From Paractinoplanes pyxinae (GTDB taxonomy: Bacteria; Actinomycetota; Actinomycetes; Mycobacteriales; Micromonosporaceae): a DNA stretch of 64,000 bases. The notes under the pieces are model-generated. The model worked only from the letters and a program-made list of their open reading frames with translations. It did no database searches and was not told the DNA's origin. The stretch is from NCBI RefSeq assembly GCF_026626335.1, contig NZ_JAPNTZ010000003.1, positions 620,001-684,000 of the forward strand. The letters are read 5' to 3'. Below, one piece after another: positions 51,055-60,094 of the stretch (its first letter is position 1; every line of letters begins with the position of its first letter). Both the position numbers and the translations under genes were made by a program.

Positions 51055-54000
51055 GCTCGAGCACCCGGTCGACCCGGTCGAGGCCTTCGGCGCGGTGGGT
51101 CAGGACGAGCACGCTCATGTCGGCCGCCCCGAGCAGGTCGGCCATGAGCTCCTCGGCCACCTCCGCGTCGAGGCCCTCGGTCGGCTCGTCCAGGATGAGC
51201 AGCGCGGGCCCGGCCAGCAGGGCCCGCGCAACGGCGAACCGCCGGGCCTGACCGCCCGACATCGTCGTCCCGCCACCGCCCAGCCACGTGTCGAGGCCTT
51301 GCGGCAGGGCATCGAACCAAGTTCCCAGCCGTACGCGGTGAAGCACCGCAAGGAGCTCGTCATCAGTGGCGCCGGGGCGGGCCAGCCGCAGGTTCTCGCG
51401 CACGGTCGAGGCGAAGATGTGCCCGGTGTCGTCGCCCACGAGAACGACGCGGCCGCGGCCTCGCGTCACGACACCGTCGCGAGGGTCGAGGAAACCGGCG
51501 AGCACGGCGGCCAGCGTCGACTTGCCGGAGCCGGAGCGGCCCAGCACGGCCACCCGGGAACCGGCCGGCAGGTCGAGATCCAGGCCGTCGAGCACGGGGT
51601 CGGCCCAGGCGGCGGTGACCCGCTCGAGGCGGAACCCCGTCGAGCCGCTGCTGTCGCGGGGCGTCGCGGCGGGCGGCTCGGACGTCAGGCCGGCCAGGCG
51701 GACTTCGGCGCCGGCCGCGCGCTGCCGGGCCACTGCGGCGTCGGGCAGCGTCAGCACGATCTCGCCCAGGGCCACGGTGGCCAGCAGCAGCACGGCGGCC
51801 CACTCCGCGCTCAGACCGCCGAGCGCGAACGCGACGCCGGTGACGGCCACACCCCAGCCGAGGTGCGCGAGCGCGGTCGACCAACCGGCCGTCCGGGCGG
51901 CCCGCGCTTCGAGCAGGGCCAGGTCGCGGCTTCGCTTCTGCGGTACGTCGTCACCCGTTCGCAGATCCTCCAGGCCGTCCACCGTCTCGACCATCGCGTC
52001 GCGTAGCCGGGCCCGCGCCTCACCGGTGGCGGCTTCGTCCCGGGCGGCCTGGCGGGCGGCCAGCGCAGGCGCCAGAACGCCCGCGATGAACACCCCGGCC
52101 ATCAGCGGGAGCGCGGCAAGCGGGCTCAGCAGGACGGCGGCGCTCACGGCAACCGCGACGGTCGCGGCGGCAACGAGGAAGGGCATCCGCCCCCGCAGCA
52201 GCCCGTCGACCCGGGCGTCGACGTCGTCGGCCACTTTGGTGAGCAGGTCCCCGCGGCGGCGCAGCCGAGGCCCCGGCACGCGGGGGATGAGGGCCGCGAA
52301 GACCCGGGCCCGCCAGACGCCCAGGCGCGCGAAGGCCACGTCGTGCGCGACAAGCCGCTCCAGATACCGGAGCAGCGGCCGGGCGACGGCACTGCCCCGC
52401 ACGAGCACCACAGCAGTCGACAGCGTGAGCACCGGCGGCAGGAAGGAGGCCCGCACGAGCAGCCAGGCCGCCGCCCCGGTCAGGACGAGGCCGGCCAGCG
52501 AGGAGCCGCTGCCGAGCGCTACCGCCACGCCGGCCCGCCGCCACCACGGCCGCTGGGTTGGCGAGTCCGATCGGTAAGCGTCGTGCCTGGTGGCCGCTGC
52601 TTCGGTTTCGGCCGCTTCGGTGGCCGCTTCGGTTTCGGCCGGTTCCGTCCCGGCGGGGGACGCTTCGGTCGGTTCCGTCCCGGCGGGGGACGCTTCGGCC
52701 CGTTCCGTCCCGGCGGGGGACGCGGCCGCTTCCAAAGTGAGGGGTGTCTCGGCGGTGGCGAGCCGGACGGCGTTCCCCGTGCCGGTCGTGAGCGTCCGGG
52801 TCGGGGCGGATGCCTGCGAGTTGGCCTTCGTGCCCGCGGTTCCCGCTGTGGCGAGCCCGGCGTGGCCCGGCAGCGGCACGTCGGCCGTGGCGAGGAAGGG
52901 CGTTTCGGTTCCGGGTGTGGCCGGCGGGACGAGCCGGACCACGCGGTCGGCGGCGGCGAGCAGGGCCGCGCGGTGGGCGACCACGAGAATCGCGCATCCG
53001 GCACGGGCGGCCTCACGCAGGCGGGCGATGACCAGTGCTTCGCCGGCCGGGTCGAGGTGGGCGGTCGGCTCGTCGAGTAGCAGGGTGGCGGGCGCTTTGT
53101 CCGGCCGCTCGACAGAACTGTGGGCAGCGACGCCACCTGTGGACGACGCCGACGTGGGCGCCCGAAAAATCGTAGAGTCGTCCCGACCCCGGGCGGGTGG
53201 GCTGGATAGGGGTAGTAGGGCGGCCTCGATCAGCGCGCCGGTTCCGGGTTGCCGGGCGGTCGGTGTGCCGGCCCGGTGCGGCGAAGCACCTGCGTTCGGT
53301 GTCGTCGCCTGGTGGTGCGAGGCGGCGGCGTTCGGCGTCGTGTCCGGGTGCTGCGGAGCGGCTGCGTTCGGTGTTGTGGCCTGGTGCTGCGGAGTGGCGG
53401 CGTTCGGTGCCGCGGCCGGGTGCTGCGGAGCGGCTGCGTTGGGCCCCGTGGCCGGGTGATGCCGGACGCCTGCGTTCGGCGTCGTGTCCGGGTGCTGCGG
53501 AGTGGCGGCGGTCGGTGTGAGGACCTGGTGGAGCAGGGCGGCCAGGGCCAGGCGGTGGCGTTGGCCGGCCGAGACGCCGGTGCCGCGTTCGCCGAGCTGG
53601 GTGGCCGGGGTCAGGTCGGTGGCCAGGCCGACGGTGGTGAGGGCGTCGGTGATGTCGGCGGCGGAGGTGCCGGTGGGGAAGAGGTCGGCGACCGTTCGAG
53701 CGTGCGGCAGCGCCGGGCGTTGCGGCAGGTAGAGCGGGTTGGTGGCGTGGGCGGCTCCGGTGTGGGCGGTCTGCAGGCCGGCCAGGACGCGGAGAACTGT
53801 CGTCTTGCCGGCGCCGGACGGGCCGGCCAGGGCGACTATCTCGCCCGGTCGCACGACCAGCTGCTCCAGCGCGGCCGCGTCGCGCGTGGCGCCGGGATAG
53901 CGGGATCGCAATCCGCTGACCACAACACCCGCCGCCGGAGGAAGGCCGCCGGCGACCGGGCCGAAGCCGGTGTCGGAAGGGCCGGCGGTAGCACCGCATC

Positions 54001-55213
54001 CAGCCGGGCTGGTGCCCGTGCCGCCTGCGACACCGATGGGAAAGAGGCCGGGAGTCGCCGGGCGAGCCTCGGTGTCGCCGGCTGCGGCGGAGGCTGAGGA
54101 TTCGGCGGCCGGGTTGGTGGTCGCTGAGGCGCCGACGGCTTCTTCGACCGTGGATGCCGCGGTGGCCAGGGCCGGGGCGGTGAGGATCTCGTCGACGTCG
54201 GTGATGATGGCGGTGGCGTCGGTGGAGGCGTGGTAGCGGGCGGCCATTTCGCGTAGCGGGCGGTAGGCCTCCGGGGCCAGCAGGATCACCAGCAGGGCGG
54301 GGCCGAGGGCGAGGTTGCCGGCGGCCACGCGCAGGCCGGCCTCGACGGCGATCAGGCCCACCGAGAGGGTGCCGACGAGGTCGAGCGCGGTGGAGGAGAG
54401 GAAGGCGACCCGCAGCACGCGCAGCGTGGCCGAGCGGTGCTGGTCGGTCAGGGTTTCGATGACCTCGGTCTGGCGGTCGGCCCGGCCGAAGACGCGCAGG
54501 GTGGGCAGGCCGCGCACCACGTCGAGGAAGTGGCCGGCCAGGCGGGCGTCGGCCTGCCAGCGTTGGCGGGCCCGGGCCTGGGTGGCCCAACCGATCAGCG
54601 CGCCCAGCACCGGGATCAGGGGCAGGGTGACCAGCGCGATCACGGCCGAGGTGGGGTCGACGACGGCCATCGCCACGATGACCAGCGGGGGCAGGGCCAC
54701 GCCGAGCACCAGGGCCGGCAGGTAGCCGCTGAACCAGGGCTTCAGGGCGTCGAGGCCGGTGGTGAGGACGGCCGTCAGGCGGCCCGCGCCGAACGTGGCC
54801 ACCCAGGCCGGGCCGCGTTGCGGGAGCACCCGCAGCATCGAGCGGCGAAGTTCGTCGGTGACGCGGGCGGCGGTCCGGCGGGCCACCACTTGCTCCCCCC
54901 ACGACAGCAGCGCCCGGGCCACGTACGCGAGGGCCAGCAAGAGCGCCGCCCAGCCGGGGCCTCGGGTCACGAGCATGGTCAGAGCCACCGCCACCAGCAG
55001 GGTGGCGCCGGCCTGCCCGGCGCCGAGCAGGGCCAGGCCGGCGATGCCACCCCGGCTGGTGCGGGCGTGCCGCACCAGCCGGGGGTCCAGCGGCCCGCGA
55101 GGCGGCGCGGATCGCTGGGACGCCACGGCTTCCGGACCCGGAGAGGAGGGAAGCGCGGAAACCGCGGCCGCAGGAGGGGAAGGTGCGATGGCAGCAGGAG
55201 GAGAGGCAGTCAT
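51008..55213 (-). CDS. cydDC: fused CydD-CydC ABC exporter required for cytochrome bd, with repeat insertion
   Basis: A 1401-residue protein containing both halves of the thiol (cysteine/glutathione) exporter needed to assemble cytochrome bd. CydD membrane domain: about 30-390. Its ATPase has Walker A GPSGAGKTT (near 462), signature SAGQRHRLAL (near 546) and Walker B TLLLDEPTAHLD (near 708). CydC membrane domain: about 860-1150. Its ATPase has GRSGSGKST (near 1222), SGGQARRFAV and LLILDEPTEGLD. About 140 residues of Pro/His/Thr/Asn-rich repeats separate signature from Walker B in CydD, and an SPAGTEPTEA repeat linker joins the halves. ATG 55213 overlaps the cydB stop. Confidence 0.9.
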   Translation of the reverse strand: MTASPPAAIAPSPPAAAVSALPSSPGPEAVASQRSAPPRGPLDPRLVRHARTSRGGIAGLALLGAGQAGATLLVAVALTMLVTRGPGWAALLLALAYVARALLSWGEQVVARRTAARVTDELRRSMLRVLPQRGPAWVATFGAGRLTAVLTTGLDALKPWFSGYLPALVLGVALPPLVIVAMAVVDPTSAVIALVTLPLIPVLGALIGWATQARARQRWQADARLAGHFLDVVRGLPTLRVFGRADRQTEVIETLTDQHRSATLRVLRVAFLSSTALDLVGTLSVGLIAVEAGLRVAAGNLALGPALLVILLAPEAYRPLREMAARYHASTDATAIITDVDEILTAPALATAASTVEEAVGASATTNPAAESSASAAAGDTEARPATPGLFPIGVAGGTGTSPAGCGATAGPSDTGFGPVAGGLPPAAGVVVSGLRSRYPGATRDAAALEQLVVRPGEIVALAGPSGAGKTTVLRVLAGLQTAHTGAAHATNPLYLPQRPALPHARTVADLFPTGTSAADITDALTTVGLATDLTPATQLGERGTGVSAGQRHRLALAALLHQVLTPTAATPQHPDTTPNAGVRHHPATGPNAAAPQHPAAAPNAATPQHQATTPNAAAPQHPDTTPNAAASHHQATTPNAGASPHRAGTPTARQPGTGALIEAALLPLSSPPARGRDDSTIFRAPTSASSTGGVAAHSSVERPDKAPATLLLDEPTAHLDPAGEALVIARLREAARAGCAILVVAHRAALLAAADRVVRLVPPATPGTETPFLATADVPLPGHAGLATAGTAGTKANSQASAPTRTLTTGTGNAVRLATAETPLTLEAAASPAGTERAEASPAGTEPTEASPAGTEPAETEAATEAAETEAAATRHDAYRSDSPTQRPWWRRAGVAVALGSGSSLAGLVLTGAAAWLLVRASFLPPVLTLSTAVVLVRGSAVARPLLRYLERLVAHDVAFARLGVWRARVFAALIPRVPGPRLRRRGDLLTKVADDVDARVDGLLRGRMPFLVAAATVAVAVSAAVLLSPLAALPLMAGVFIAGVLAPALAARQAARDEAATGEARARLRDAMVETVDGLEDLRTGDDVPQKRSRDLALLEARAARTAGWSTALAHLGWGVAVTGVAFALGGLSAEWAAVLLLATVALGEIVLTLPDAAVARQRAAGAEVRLAGLTSEPPAATPRDSSGSTGFRLERVTAAWADPVLDGLDLDLPAGSRVAVLGRSGSGKSTLAAVLAGFLDPRDGVVTRGRGRVVLVGDDTGHIFASTVRENLRLARPGATDDELLAVLHRVRLGTWFDALPQGLDTWLGGGGTTMSGGQARRFAVARALLAGPALLILDEPTEGLDAEVAEELMADLLGAADMSVLVLTHRAEGLDRVDRVLELSAGRVRPAGIAVAA
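52641..52732. repeat. 30-bp tandem repeat in the CydD-CydC linker
   Basis: TTCCGTCCCGGCGGGGGACG starts at 52643, 52673 and 52703. Each 30-bp unit encodes ten residues (SPAGTEPTEA-like) in the linker between the two exporter halves. Confidence 0.85.
53276..53527. repeat. 36-bp tandem repeat, seven copies, inside the CydD ATPase domain
   Basis: GTGCTGCGGA or variants recur at 53276, 53312, 53348, 53384, 53420, 53456 and 53492. The units encode 12-residue repeats such as PQHPDTTPNAAA at about residues 563-646 of CydDC, between the ABC signature and Walker B. Confidence 0.88.
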
Positions 55214-56190
55214 GAGGGGACCCGTTCGCTGGCTACGCGGCGGCGGAAGACCCAGTAGGAGTAGACCTGGTAGGCCAGCACGCCGGGCAGGATGAGGACG
55301 CCGGCCCAGGTGAGCAGTTCCAGGGCCTGCGGGGTGGCCGCCGCGGCGTCGCGGGTCAGGGCGTACGCCGGGTCGATGGTGCTGTGCAGCACGACCGAGC
55401 CGTGGCTGGTGAAGACGGCCACCACCGAGCCGGCCACGCCCACGGCGGTGGCGGCGAAGGCGAGCGCCTCGCGGCCGGTGCGGGCCAGCAGGCCGGCCAC
55501 GAAGGCGAGCACCGCGGCGATCAGCACCACGACCGAACCCGTACCCAAGCCCAGCAGCAGAAGCGCGACTGCCCCGCCCGTGCCCAGCCATTGGGCGAGC
55601 GTGCGGGCCCGGCGGCGCACCGGGCCGCTCGTGCGCAGGGCCAGGAACGTCGCCCCGAGCAGCAGCGCGGCGTACAGCGCGGCCAGCGAACCGAGCCCGG
55701 CCGCCGGCGTCAGCACCGGACCCACCGTACGGGCGAAACCGCCACCCACCACGTCGCCGCCGGCGTCGATGGCCAGGCCCCGGACGAAGGCCGCCAGCAG
55801 CGCCCCCCACACCAGCACGATGCCGAGCGAGCTGAGCGCCAGCGCGATGTCGGCCCGCCGCCGGTACCGCGGGCCGTCGCCCTTGCCGCGGAACTCGAGG
55901 GCCACGCCGCGCACCGCCAGCAGGAGCAGCAGCAGGACCATCGGCAGGTACAGCCCGGCCAGCAGCGCCGAGTACCAGGCCGGGAACGCCGCGAACGTCA
56001 CGCCGATCGCCGCCACCAGCCACACCTCGTTGCCGTCCCAGAACGGGCCGATGGTGCGCACGGCCGCGCCTCGCTCGTGGTCGTCGCGGCCGAGCACCGG
56101 CCCGAGCAGTCCCACGCCGAAGTCGAAGCCCTCGAGCACGAAGAACAGCACCCAGGCCAGCACGACGACCGAGAACCAGAAGGTGATCAC
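55210..56190 (-). CDS. cydB: cytochrome bd quinol oxidase subunit II
   Basis: A 326-residue membrane protein with about eight helices. The N-terminus (WFSVVVLAWVLFFVLEGFDF, GVGLLGPVLGRDDHERGAAV) and the FWDGNEVWLVAAIGVTFAAF block are diagnostic of CydB. GVLAYQVYSYWVFRRRV ends the protein. CydB forms the oxidase heterodimer with CydA, carrying electrons from menaquinol to oxygen under low oxygen. It starts 12 bp after cydA and its stop overlaps the cydDC start. Confidence 0.95.
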   Translation of the reverse strand: MITFWFSVVVLAWVLFFVLEGFDFGVGLLGPVLGRDDHERGAAVRTIGPFWDGNEVWLVAAIGVTFAAFPAWYSALLAGLYLPMVLLLLLLAVRGVALEFRGKGDGPRYRRRADIALALSSLGIVLVWGALLAAFVRGLAIDAGGDVVGGGFARTVGPVLTPAAGLGSLAALYAALLLGATFLALRTSGPVRRRARTLAQWLGTGGAVALLLLGLGTGSVVVLIAAVLAFVAGLLARTGREALAFAATAVGVAGSVVAVFTSHGSVVLHSTIDPAYALTRDAAAATPQALELLTWAGVLILPGVLAYQVYSYWVFRRRVASERVPS

Positions 56191-56201
56191 GTCGAAGCTC
56201 C

Positions 56202-57563
56202 TCAGTAGACCGGGGCGAGTTCGGGTTTCTCAGCCGACGCGGCCGAAGGCGAAAGCGGCTGCCGCGCCAGATGACGTACGAGACGAAGCCAGACCACGGC
56301 GATCACCCCGTAGATGACGGTGAACCCGGCCAGCGACACGATGACCTCCGAGCTGGTCAGCCCGGGGGAGATGCCGTCGGCGACCTTGGAGATGCCGAAC
56401 GCGATCCACGGTTGGCGCGCCGTCTCGGTGAAGATCCAGCCGAATGTGTTGGCCGCGGTCGGTAGCAGCGGGATCAGCGGCAGCCATCGGGTCAGCCAGC
56501 GCGGGGCTTGACGACCTTTCCTCGTACGCCACAGGTAGAGCGCCCCGAGGAAGGCGGCGAGCATGCCGATCCCGATCATGAGCCGGAACGTCCAGAACGC
56601 CACCGGAATCATCGGCACGTAGGAGCCGGGCCCGAACTCCGCCGCGTACTGCGCCTGCAGGTCGTCGATGCCCTGGACGGTCGCGTTGGGGTTGCCCTTG
56701 GCCAGGATCGACAGCAGCCACGGAATCTCGAGTGCGAACTCGGGCAGCGGCTTGCCCGTCGCGAAGACGGCGAACGGCGCGCCGGCCGTGGTCTCGTACA
56801 GCGCCTCGGCCGCGGCCATCTTCATCGGCTGCACCTCGGTGATGACCTTGCCCAGGTGGTCGCCGGTGAGCGCGGTCGCCGCCCCGCCGGCCAGCGTCAG
56901 CCAGGCGCCGAGGCGAGCCAGGATTCCGTACGCCGGGTCGGCCGCCAGCCGCCATACGCCGACCGCCAGCAGCAGGGCGCCCCCGACCATGACCGCGCCC
57001 GAGATGGTGTGGGGGAAGGCGGCCAGGTTGACCTTGTTCAGCATCAGCTCGGTGAACGACGTGAGCCGGGCCCGTCCGGTGACGGGGTCCAACGCGTACG
57101 CGACGGGGTTCTGCATGAAGGAGTTGGCGGCCAGAATGATGAACGCCGACAGCAGCGTGCCGACCGCGACAATGACGATGCAGGCCGTGTGGATGGCGCG
57201 GGGCAGCCGGTCCCACCCGAAGTACCAGAGCGCGAGGAACGTCGCCTCGAGGAAGAACGCGAGCATCCCCTCGATGGCCAGCGTCGGCCCGAACACGTCG
57301 CCGTAGAACCGGGCGAATGCGCTCCACCCCAGGCCGAACTGGAATTCCTGGACGAGGCCGGTGACCACGCCGACGGCGAACGTCACGATCAGCAGCTTGC
57401 CGACCAGCTTGGTCAGGTGCAGGTACTGCTCTTTCTTCGTGCGCAGCCAGGCGATCTGCAGGCCGGCGGCGGTCGCGGCCAGGCTGATCGACAGCGGCAC
57501 GAAGAAGTAGTGATAGATCGTCACGACCGCGAACTGCAGCCGGGTCCAGTCCAGCACGTCCAT
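56202..57563 (-). CDS. cydA: cytochrome bd quinol oxidase subunit I
   Basis: A 453-residue haem-binding subunit. His18 in TIYHYFFVPLS is the haem b595/d-side ligand. Other family blocks are QEFQFGLGWSAFARFYGDVF, FLEATFLALWYFGWDRLP, AAFPHTISGA with the b558 ligand His, and GWIFTETARQPWIAFGISK. The Q-loop is the short type typical of actinobacteria. First gene of cydA-cydB-cydDC. Its ATG lies 13 bp from a cluster of BlaI-type operators shared with the divergent regulator, so repression by BlaI is likely. Confidence 0.95.
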   Translation of the reverse strand: MDVLDWTRLQFAVVTIYHYFFVPLSISLAATAAGLQIAWLRTKKEQYLHLTKLVGKLLIVTFAVGVVTGLVQEFQFGLGWSAFARFYGDVFGPTLAIEGMLAFFLEATFLALWYFGWDRLPRAIHTACIVIVAVGTLLSAFIILAANSFMQNPVAYALDPVTGRARLTSFTELMLNKVNLAAFPHTISGAVMVGGALLLAVGVWRLAADPAYGILARLGAWLTLAGGAATALTGDHLGKVITEVQPMKMAAAEALYETTAGAPFAVFATGKPLPEFALEIPWLLSILAKGNPNATVQGIDDLQAQYAAEFGPGSYVPMIPVAFWTFRLMIGIGMLAAFLGALYLWRTRKGRQAPRWLTRWLPLIPLLPTAANTFGWIFTETARQPWIAFGISKVADGISPGLTSSEVIVSLAGFTVIYGVIAVVWLRLVRHLARQPLSPSAASAEKPELAPVY

Positions 57564-57575
57564 GTGGATGCCCCT

Positions 57576-57612
57576 CTACGACGTCTCGTAGTAGATACTA
57601 CGCCTCGTAGTA
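57576..57612. promoter_or_regulatory. overlapping BlaI-type operators between cydA and blaI
   Basis: Three perfect inverted repeats overlap here: CTACGACGTCTCGTAG (57576-57591), CGTAGTAGATACTACG (57587-57602) and TACTACGCCTCGTAGTA (57596-57612). All use the TACTACG/CGTAGTA half-site, which resembles BlaI/MecI/CopY operators (TACTA/TAGTA core). The array lies between the cydA start (57563) and blaI start (57636), so it can control both directions. Confidence 0.8.
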
Positions 57613-57635
57613 CGACGCTGTGCAGTAGGGTGGGT

Positions 57636-57998
57636 ATGCTTGCTCACATGGCTCTCGGGGATCTGGAACGCGAGGTCATGACGCAGTTGTGGGACGCCGG
57701 TGAGCCGCTCACCGTGCGGCAGGTGCACGAGCGCCTGAGCCGTCAGCGCGACTTGGCCTACACAACGGTGATGACCGTGCTCGACCGGTTGGCGAAGAAG
57801 GGTGTGGTCACCCAGCAGAAGGCTGACCGCGCTTACAAGTACGTGCCGGCTCAGACGCGGGAAGAGATGACCGCCTCGGTCATGCTCGACGCGCTGACGT
57901 CCAGCGACGATCAGGACGCCGCACTGGCGTACTTCGTCGGGCAGCTGCCGCCCGACGCCTTAGCTGCAGCAATCGAAGCCGCTCAGAAGAACCGGTGA
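57636..57998 (+). CDS. blaI: BlaI/MecI/CopY family repressor
   Basis: A 120-residue winged-helix protein: LGDLEREVMTQLWDAGEPLT, VRQVHERLSRQRDLAYTTVM and TVLDRLAKKGVV make the DNA-binding domain. A short C-terminal dimer helix contains the region where BlaR1-type proteases cut relatives. It is followed, with a GTGA overlap, by a membrane M56 peptidase. ATG 57636 has GTAGGGTGGG upstream; ATG 57648 is an alternative. It probably represses cydABDC and itself. Confidence 0.92.
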   Translation: MLAHMALGDLEREVMTQLWDAGEPLTVRQVHERLSRQRDLAYTTVMTVLDRLAKKGVVTQQKADRAYKYVPAQTREEMTASVMLDALTSSDDQDAALAYFVGQLPPDALAAAIEAAQKNR

Positions 57999-58903
57999 CC
58001 GCGCTTCTGCTGGGGGCGCTCGGCCTGACCCTCTCGCTGGTCGTGCCGAGCCTCCTGGCCAACGCGCGCTGGCCCGACCGGGCGCCGATCGCGGCCGTCC
58101 TGCTGTGGCAGTCGATCACCCTGACCGCCGTGCTCGCGGCCCTCGGCGTCGTGCTGGCCGCGCCCGAAGAGGTCACCCGCATCGCCGGTTCGGGGCAGCC
58201 GGTGGCCGAGGCGGCCGTCATCGGCGCTCTGGCGGTGGCCGCGGTGATCATCGTGCGGCTGCTGCTCTCGCTGATCGGGGTCAGCCGGCGCTCGCGGGCC
58301 CGCCGCGCCCGGCACCGGCTGCTGGTCGACCTGCTCGACCGGGCCGAACAGCACCGCGAGCTGGGCCCGGACAATCTGCGCGTGCTCGACGGGCCGCTTC
58401 CCTTGGCGTACTGCGTGCCGGGGCGCGAGCCGAGGGTGGTGCTCAGCAACGGCGTCCTGCAGGTGCTCGACCGCGAACAGGTCGACGCCGTGCTGGCCCA
58501 CGAGCAGACCCACCTGCGGCACCGGCACGAGGTGGTGATGGAGTCGTTCACCGCCTTCTACCGCGCGGTGCCGCGGCCGTTGCGCAGCCGGCTGCCGCTC
58601 GACGCCGTGCACCTGCTGCTCGAGATGATCGCCGACGACGTCGCCCGCCGCCGCGTGGGTGCTGCGCCGTTGCGCGCCGCCCTCGAGCAGTTGTCCGACG
58701 CAGTGCCCTTGGCCGAGGACGTGAAGGCCGATCCCCGGGGTGACGCGCGCCGGCGTCGGCTGGCCCGGCTCACGGAGTCGCACACTCCGTCCGTCGCGCT
58801 CAACGCGCTGGTCGTTTTCGTCGCGGTGAGTCTCCTCGTGTTACCCACCGTGATTTTGATCGTGCCGTGGCTCGACCAGGCTCTGGAGGCCTGGCCCCTG
58901 TAG
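57995..58903 (+). CDS. M56 family (BlaR1/MecR1-like) membrane metallopeptidase
   Basis: A 302-residue integral membrane protease with helices at both ends, cytosolic zinc motif HEQTH (169-173) in VLAHEQTHLRHRHEVV and a downstream Glu in LLEMIADDVARR. Unlike BlaR1 it has no C-terminal penicillin-binding sensor domain, so the signal must enter through the membrane helices or a partner. It is translationally coupled to blaI and presumably inactivates BlaI by cleavage, de-repressing the cyd operon. Confidence 0.88.
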   Translation: MTALLLGALGLTLSLVVPSLLANARWPDRAPIAAVLLWQSITLTAVLAALGVVLAAPEEVTRIAGSGQPVAEAAVIGALAVAAVIIVRLLLSLIGVSRRSRARRARHRLLVDLLDRAEQHRELGPDNLRVLDGPLPLAYCVPGREPRVVLSNGVLQVLDREQVDAVLAHEQTHLRHRHEVVMESFTAFYRAVPRPLRSRLPLDAVHLLLEMIADDVARRRVGAAPLRAALEQLSDAVPLAEDVKADPRGDARRRRLARLTESHTPSVALNALVVFVAVSLLVLPTVILIVPWLDQALEAWPL

Positions 58904-58984
58904 TGATCTTTTGCTTGATCGGGAGTACGGTGTTGCACGGTCCGGCAGCCCCCCATCGACCGCCCGGTCGATCTGGCGGATCAC

Positions 58985-59112
58985 CGCCCAATCACTGTGA
59001 GTGAACCGGGGACCCGAGTAGTAGGGGTGAAGCCGCGATATTTTGCGGCCGGACGCGCTTCCCGTCCGAACCCGGCAGCTAACCCGGTAGGCGGCTGAGG
59101 GAAGAAAGGAAC
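58985..59112 (+). ncRNA. ydaO-type c-di-AMP riboswitch
   Basis: The leader contains the conserved blocks in order: GAACCGGGGACCC (59003-59015), AGGGGTGAAGCC (59023-59034), CCGAACCCGGCAGCTAACCC (59066-59085) and GTAGGCGGC (59087-59095). A purine-rich segment with the ribosome site follows. The ydaO element binds cyclic di-AMP and in actinobacteria characteristically precedes NlpC/P60 or Rpf wall-hydrolase genes, as here. It usually turns expression off when c-di-AMP is high. Boundaries are approximate. Confidence 0.88.
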
Positions 59113-59121
59113 CACAGCAGA

Positions 59122-60084
59122 GTGCGTCGTGCCTTGCTCTGCGCTCTGGCCGCGGTCGGGATCATCTTCTCCGGGCCCGCGGTGGCGCACGCAACTCCCT
59201 CGCCGGGAACGGTCGAGGCGCAGATCGACAAGCAGTGGAACGAGCTCGAACCGGTCATCGAGCAGTACAACGACGTGCACGGCAAGCTGATCAAGAACCG
59301 TGCGCAGCAGAAGAAGCTGGCCGCCCAGATCACCCCGCTGCAGGTGAAGGTCGACCTGGCCATGCAGCAGGTGCGCGGGCTGGCGGTCGACGCGTACAAG
59401 CAGGGCGCCCCCAACGCGGTGAACGCGCTGCTGGTCACCGGGTCGCCGACCGGGCTGACCGACAAGCTGCTCTACCTCGACCAGCTCGCCCGCAACCAGC
59501 GGGCCCAGGTGGCCGGCGTGGCAGCGCTGCGGGACAAGCTGACCGCGTCCAAGGCCGACCTGGATGTGGTGACCAAGTCGGTCGCCGCGCGCGACGTCGA
59601 CCTGGCCAAGCGCAAGACGGCGATCGAGAAGAAGATCGACTCGCTGCAGAAGCTGCGCATCGCGGCCTACGGTTCGGCCGACGCCAACGACGGGCCGCTG
59701 CGGCTCGGGCCGTGCCCGGTCGACTACACCAACGACAAGGGTGGCCGGGCCGCGCAGAAGGCGTGCGACCTGATCGGCAAGCCTTACGTCTTCGGGTCGG
59801 CCGGTCCCAACTCGTACGACTGCTCGGGCCTGACCCAGGAGGCCTGGGGCAGCGTCGGCGTGCACCTCGACCACTACACGAAGGACCAGTGGAACGAGGG
59901 CCGGCCCGTCTCGAAGGACGAGCTCCAACCGGGCGACCTGGTGTTCTATTACCCGGGCAGCCTGCACCACGTCGCGCTTTACATAGGCGGCGGCATGGTG
60001 GTGCACGCCCCGCACACGGGCGACCATGTGCGCATGGCGACGATCGACCGCGGCCCGATCGCGGGTTATCGACGACCGGGCTGA
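59122..60084 (+). CDS. secreted NlpC/P60 peptidoglycan endopeptidase
   Basis: A 320-residue wall hydrolase. A signal peptide (ALLCALAAVGIIFSGPAVAHA) leads to a long coiled coil (about 30-185) that typically holds the enzyme inactive or docks it to division proteins. The NlpC/P60 domain follows with Cys234 in SYDCSGLTQEAWG, His283 in LHHVALYIGGG and His295 in VVHAPH. It cleaves D-Glu-meso-DAP links, as RipA-type enzymes do. GTG 59122 is preceded by AAAGGA. Expression is under the c-di-AMP riboswitch, and a hairpin terminator follows. Confidence 0.93.
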   Translation: MRRALLCALAAVGIIFSGPAVAHATPSPGTVEAQIDKQWNELEPVIEQYNDVHGKLIKNRAQQKKLAAQITPLQVKVDLAMQQVRGLAVDAYKQGAPNAVNALLVTGSPTGLTDKLLYLDQLARNQRAQVAGVAALRDKLTASKADLDVVTKSVAARDVDLAKRKTAIEKKIDSLQKLRIAAYGSADANDGPLRLGPCPVDYTNDKGGRAAQKACDLIGKPYVFGSAGPNSYDCSGLTQEAWGSVGVHLDHYTKDQWNEGRPVSKDELQPGDLVFYYPGSLHHVALYIGGGMVVHAPHTGDHVRMATIDRGPIAGYRRPG

Positions 60085-60094
60085 GTTTGTTGTC

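Noticed and set aside
55214..56023. Upstream extension of the cydDC frame
   Set aside because: It is antisense-free shadow of cydB in another frame. The ATG overlapping the cydB stop is the natural start.
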